In this document: positions 62,097 through 64,000 of the stretch, piece after piece
How the letters are laid out: every line of letters begins with the position of its first letter
Numbering within the stretch: the stretch's first letter is position 1
Assembly (NCBI RefSeq): GCF_001577775.1
Contig: NZ_CP010835.1
Coordinates: forward strand, 1,913,127 to 1,977,126
Reading direction: 5' to 3'
DNA: 64,000 nt
DNA from: Pyrococcus kukulkanii
GTDB lineage: Archaea > Methanobacteriota_B > Thermococci > Thermococcales > Thermococcaceae
The notes under the pieces: model-generated
The model's database searches: none
Seen by the model: only the letters and a program-made list of their open reading frames with translations
What the model was told of the DNA's origin: nothing
Program-made: the position numbers and the translations under genes

Positions 62097-63121
62097 ATAT
62101 TCCTCCAAAGATATTATACGCCCTAAGTGAAATGGGTTTTACTAAGTATGAGATCCTTACATACTGGACTTTACTTGTCAATGGACCAAGTACCGCCAAG
62201 GAAATATCAACTCTTAGTGGAATACCTTACAATAGAGTGTATGACACCATATCCTCCCTAAAATTAAGGGGATTCGTAAGTGAGATAGATGGAAATCCCA
62301 AAGTTTATGCCGCTTATTCTCCTAGAATAGCTTTCTTCAGATTCAAAAAGGAGTTAGAAAAGGTGATGGAAGAGCTAGAAAGGGCCATCAAAGACATTAG
62401 GAGGAAAGAGAACCAAAGGCCAGCAATATGGAGGAGTAAAGACTTAGAGGAAGGTCTTGAAATGGTTAGAGAAACCTTAAAATCAGCTAAAAATGAAGTA
62501 ATAATAGTAACTCCAAGTGAGTTTTTAAAGCAGATAGTTGATGATGTAATAGAAGTGTTGGAGAGAGGTACTACAGTTTCTTTATACATTGATAAACTTC
62601 CACAAGATCTTAAAGTTAAGGATGTAGGAAACTTATTTATAAGGAGATTTTCAAAACTTAATCACTTAATAGGAATGGCAGACGGTAAAGAAGTTGTTAC
62701 TATCCAAAATGTTTCATTTAGGCCAAAAAGGCCACCTAGTTTTAAGGCTACTTATCCAGAAATAATATTTTCTCAGTACTCTCTGATAATAGAGATATTC
62801 AAAGAATCTGAACTAATATTTGAGAATATAGCAAATCCCCACGAGATAAAGTTCTTCGCGATGTTTCATGCTGCAGATTTTGTAAGAAGATACCTAAAAA
62901 CGTCAGACATATTCGCTAGAATAATAGGTAAATCAATAGAAACAAAGGAAGACAGAGAGATTTTGGGAAGAGTTGTCGGTTATACCCTGTCCTTTGACTC
63001 GGCTGTGAATAATATTCATGTTGAAACTGAGGAAGGTGTTGTGAAAATTGGAGGTATGTTTGCAGTTATTGAGGATTATGAGAGCACTGATATAAGATTG
63101 ACATTAACGGAGGGAGCTTAG
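62087..63121 (+). CDS. trmB: Sugar-responsive transcriptional regulator TrmB
   Basis: A 344-residue regulator. Residues 10-85 are a winged helix ([48 protein letters not shown]). A coiled-coil linker ([18 protein letters not shown]) and the C-terminal sugar-binding domain follow. It represses this operon; maltose or trehalose relieves it. GGGAGGTGAATAG lies before ATG 62087, inside the end of treT. Confidence 0.93.
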   Translation: MGLDIPPKILYALSEMGFTKYEILTYWTLLVNGPSTAKEISTLSGIPYNRVYDTISSLKLRGFVSEIDGNPKVYAAYSPRIAFFRFKKELEKVMEELERAIKDIRRKENQRPAIWRSKDLEEGLEMVRETLKSAKNEVIIVTPSEFLKQIVDDVIEVLERGTTVSLYIDKLPQDLKVKDVGNLFIRRFSKLNHLIGMADGKEVVTIQNVSFRPKRPPSFKATYPEIIFSQYSLIIEIFKESELIFENIANPHEIKFFAMFHAADFVRRYLKTSDIFARIIGKSIETKEDREILGRVVGYTLSFDSAVNNIHVETEEGVVKIGGMFAVIEDYESTDIRLTLTEGA

Positions 63122-64000
63122 TTGGCTGAAGTCAAGTTAGTTAATGTTTGGAAGATCTTTGGTGGGTTTGTTGCGGTTAGGGATTTGAGTTTGGAGGTTG
63201 GGGATGGTGAGTTTTTGGTTCTCTTGGGCCCGTCGGGTTGTGGTAAGACTACGACTTTGAGGATGATTGCTGGGCTTGAGGAGCCTTCAAGGGGTAGGAT
63301 TATAATCGGTGACAAGGTTGTTGCTGACGCTGAAAGGGGGGTATTCGTTCCTCCAAAGGAGAGGGATGTGGCAATGGTATTCCAATCCTATGCATTATAC
63401 CCCCACATGAGTGTTTATGATAATATAGCATTCCCCCTCAAGCTTAGGAAATTACCCAAGCAAGAAATCGACAAGAGGGTTAGGGAAGTTGCTGAAATGC
63501 TGGGGCTTACTGAACTATTGAACAGGAAGCCAAGGGAATTATCCGGAGGACAGAGGCAAAGAGTAGCCCTGGGGAGGGCAATCGTGAGAAGACCAAAAGT
63601 CTTCCTGATGGACGAACCCTTGAGTAATCTTGACGCAAAGTTAAGGGTGAAGATGAGGGCTGAATTAAAAAAGCTCCAAAGACAATTAGGAGTCACAACA
63701 ATCTACGTCACCCACGACCAAGTAGAAGCAATGACCATGGGTGATAGAATTGCAGTAATGAACAAGGGCATTCTCCAACAAGTAGGAACACCAGAAGAAG
63801 TCTACGAAAAACCAAAAAACACATTCGTCGCAGGATTCATAGGAACACCACCAATGAACTTCATTGAGGGTACTGTAAGAGAGGACGGTTTTATAGACTT
63901 CGGAGAATTCAAGCTCAAGCTACTCCCGGACCAGTTTGAAGTGCTCCAGGAAGCCAACATTGTTGAAAAGACCATAATATTTGGAATAAGGCCAGAAGAC
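63122..64000 (+). CDS. malK: Trehalose/maltose ABC transporter ATPase MalK, 3' end beyond window
   Basis: A TTG start at 63122, just after the trmB stop and behind GGAGGGAG, opens a frame of at least 293 codons: [20 protein letters not shown]. Walker A is [13 protein letters not shown], signature [16 protein letters not shown], Walker [17 protein letters not shown] and H-loop [17 protein letters not shown]. The OB-type C-terminal domain starts at about residue 240. Codon choice changes within the gene: G/T-rich in the first 170 bases and A/C-rich around 63700-63860. Confidence 0.93.
   Translation, partial: MAEVKLVNVWKIFGGFVAVRDLSLEVGDGEFLVLLGPSGCGKTTTLRMIAGLEEPSRGRIIIGDKVVADAERGVFVPPKERDVAMVFQSYALYPHMSVYDNIAFPLKLRKLPKQEIDKRVREVAEMLGLTELLNRKPRELSGGQRQRVALGRAIVRRPKVFLMDEPLSNLDAKLRVKMRAELKKLQRQLGVTTIYVTHDQVEAMTMGDRIAVMNKGILQQVGTPEEVYEKPKNTFVAGFIGTPPMNFIEGTVREDGFIDFGEFKLKLLPDQFEVLQEANIVEKTIIFGIRPED

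Overview
The window is a stretch of a hyperthermophilic euryarchaeal chromosome, almost certainly a Pyrococcus (Thermococcales). Evidence: moderate GC with dense short-spaced operons, GGTGA-type ribosome sites, TTTATA-type TATA boxes, oligo-T ends, and proteins I recognise as close Pyrococcus orthologues (aIF5A, TreT, TrmB, formaldehyde ferredoxin oxidoreductase, prolyl oligopeptidase, PDH1 proline dehydrogenase). Several proteins differ from the P. furiosus and P. horikoshii versions I remember, so I do not name a species. There are no rRNA genes, no CRISPR array and no insertion sequence.

Layout. 0.8-5.3 kb: a PutP-type sodium symporter with a 55-residue membrane partner, then both subunits of dye-linked proline dehydrogenase, apparently a proline uptake and oxidation unit. 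5.4-10.5 kb: an ABC-2 exporter with two paralogous permeases, one ATPase and a large membrane-anchored surface protein. 10.5-13.6 kb: an aminotransferase and an NSS-family amino-acid transporter with a 30-residue partner. 14.3-20.4 kb: RNA modification (NSUN-like m5C methyltransferase, Nep1), RpiA, a metallophosphoesterase operon and aIF5A. 20.4-28.5 kb: an iron-sulfur or metal island with SufC/SufB, three NifX-type proteins, two of them with Gly-Arg-rich tails, and a shared palindrome TTAGG-N4-CCTAA. The same stretch holds several decayed genes. 28.5-36 kb: a second metallo-beta-lactamase fold protein, Dph6, a TRAM-type RNA m5U methyltransferase, an MFS carrier, an archaeal ATPase and prolyl oligopeptidase. 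36-41.6 kb: a DUF4143-type ATPase behind a large palindromic operator, the eL34-Cmk-eL14 operon, a histone-deacetylase-like amidohydrolase, tRNA-Glu(CTC) and tRNA-Ile(GAT). 41.7-54 kb: tungsten FOR with an apparent +1 frameshift, an MIT-like AAA ATPase, SerRS, Nob1, GH38 alpha-mannosidase, a KH protein, ThrRS and a twice-frameshifted MFS gene. 54-57.6 kb: a DUF257-like protein, MtnA, a divergent primase-like protein and a CoA-binding protein. 57.8-64 kb: the TrmB-controlled trehalose/maltose operon malE-malF-malG-treT-trmB-malK, cut by the window end.

The strongest new observations are two box C/D guide RNAs, one overlapping the start of dph6 and one between two genes; the TTAGG-N4-CCTAA sites over the NifX-type genes; a gene stopped by an in-frame TGA at 22721; a cluster of gene remnants at 21-30 kb; a 54-bp compound palindrome at 37.3 kb; a divergent archaeo-eukaryotic-primase-like gene at 56 kb; and three single-base excesses in A or T runs that break otherwise intact genes. 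Homology calls rest on motif recognition by eye; no database search was run.
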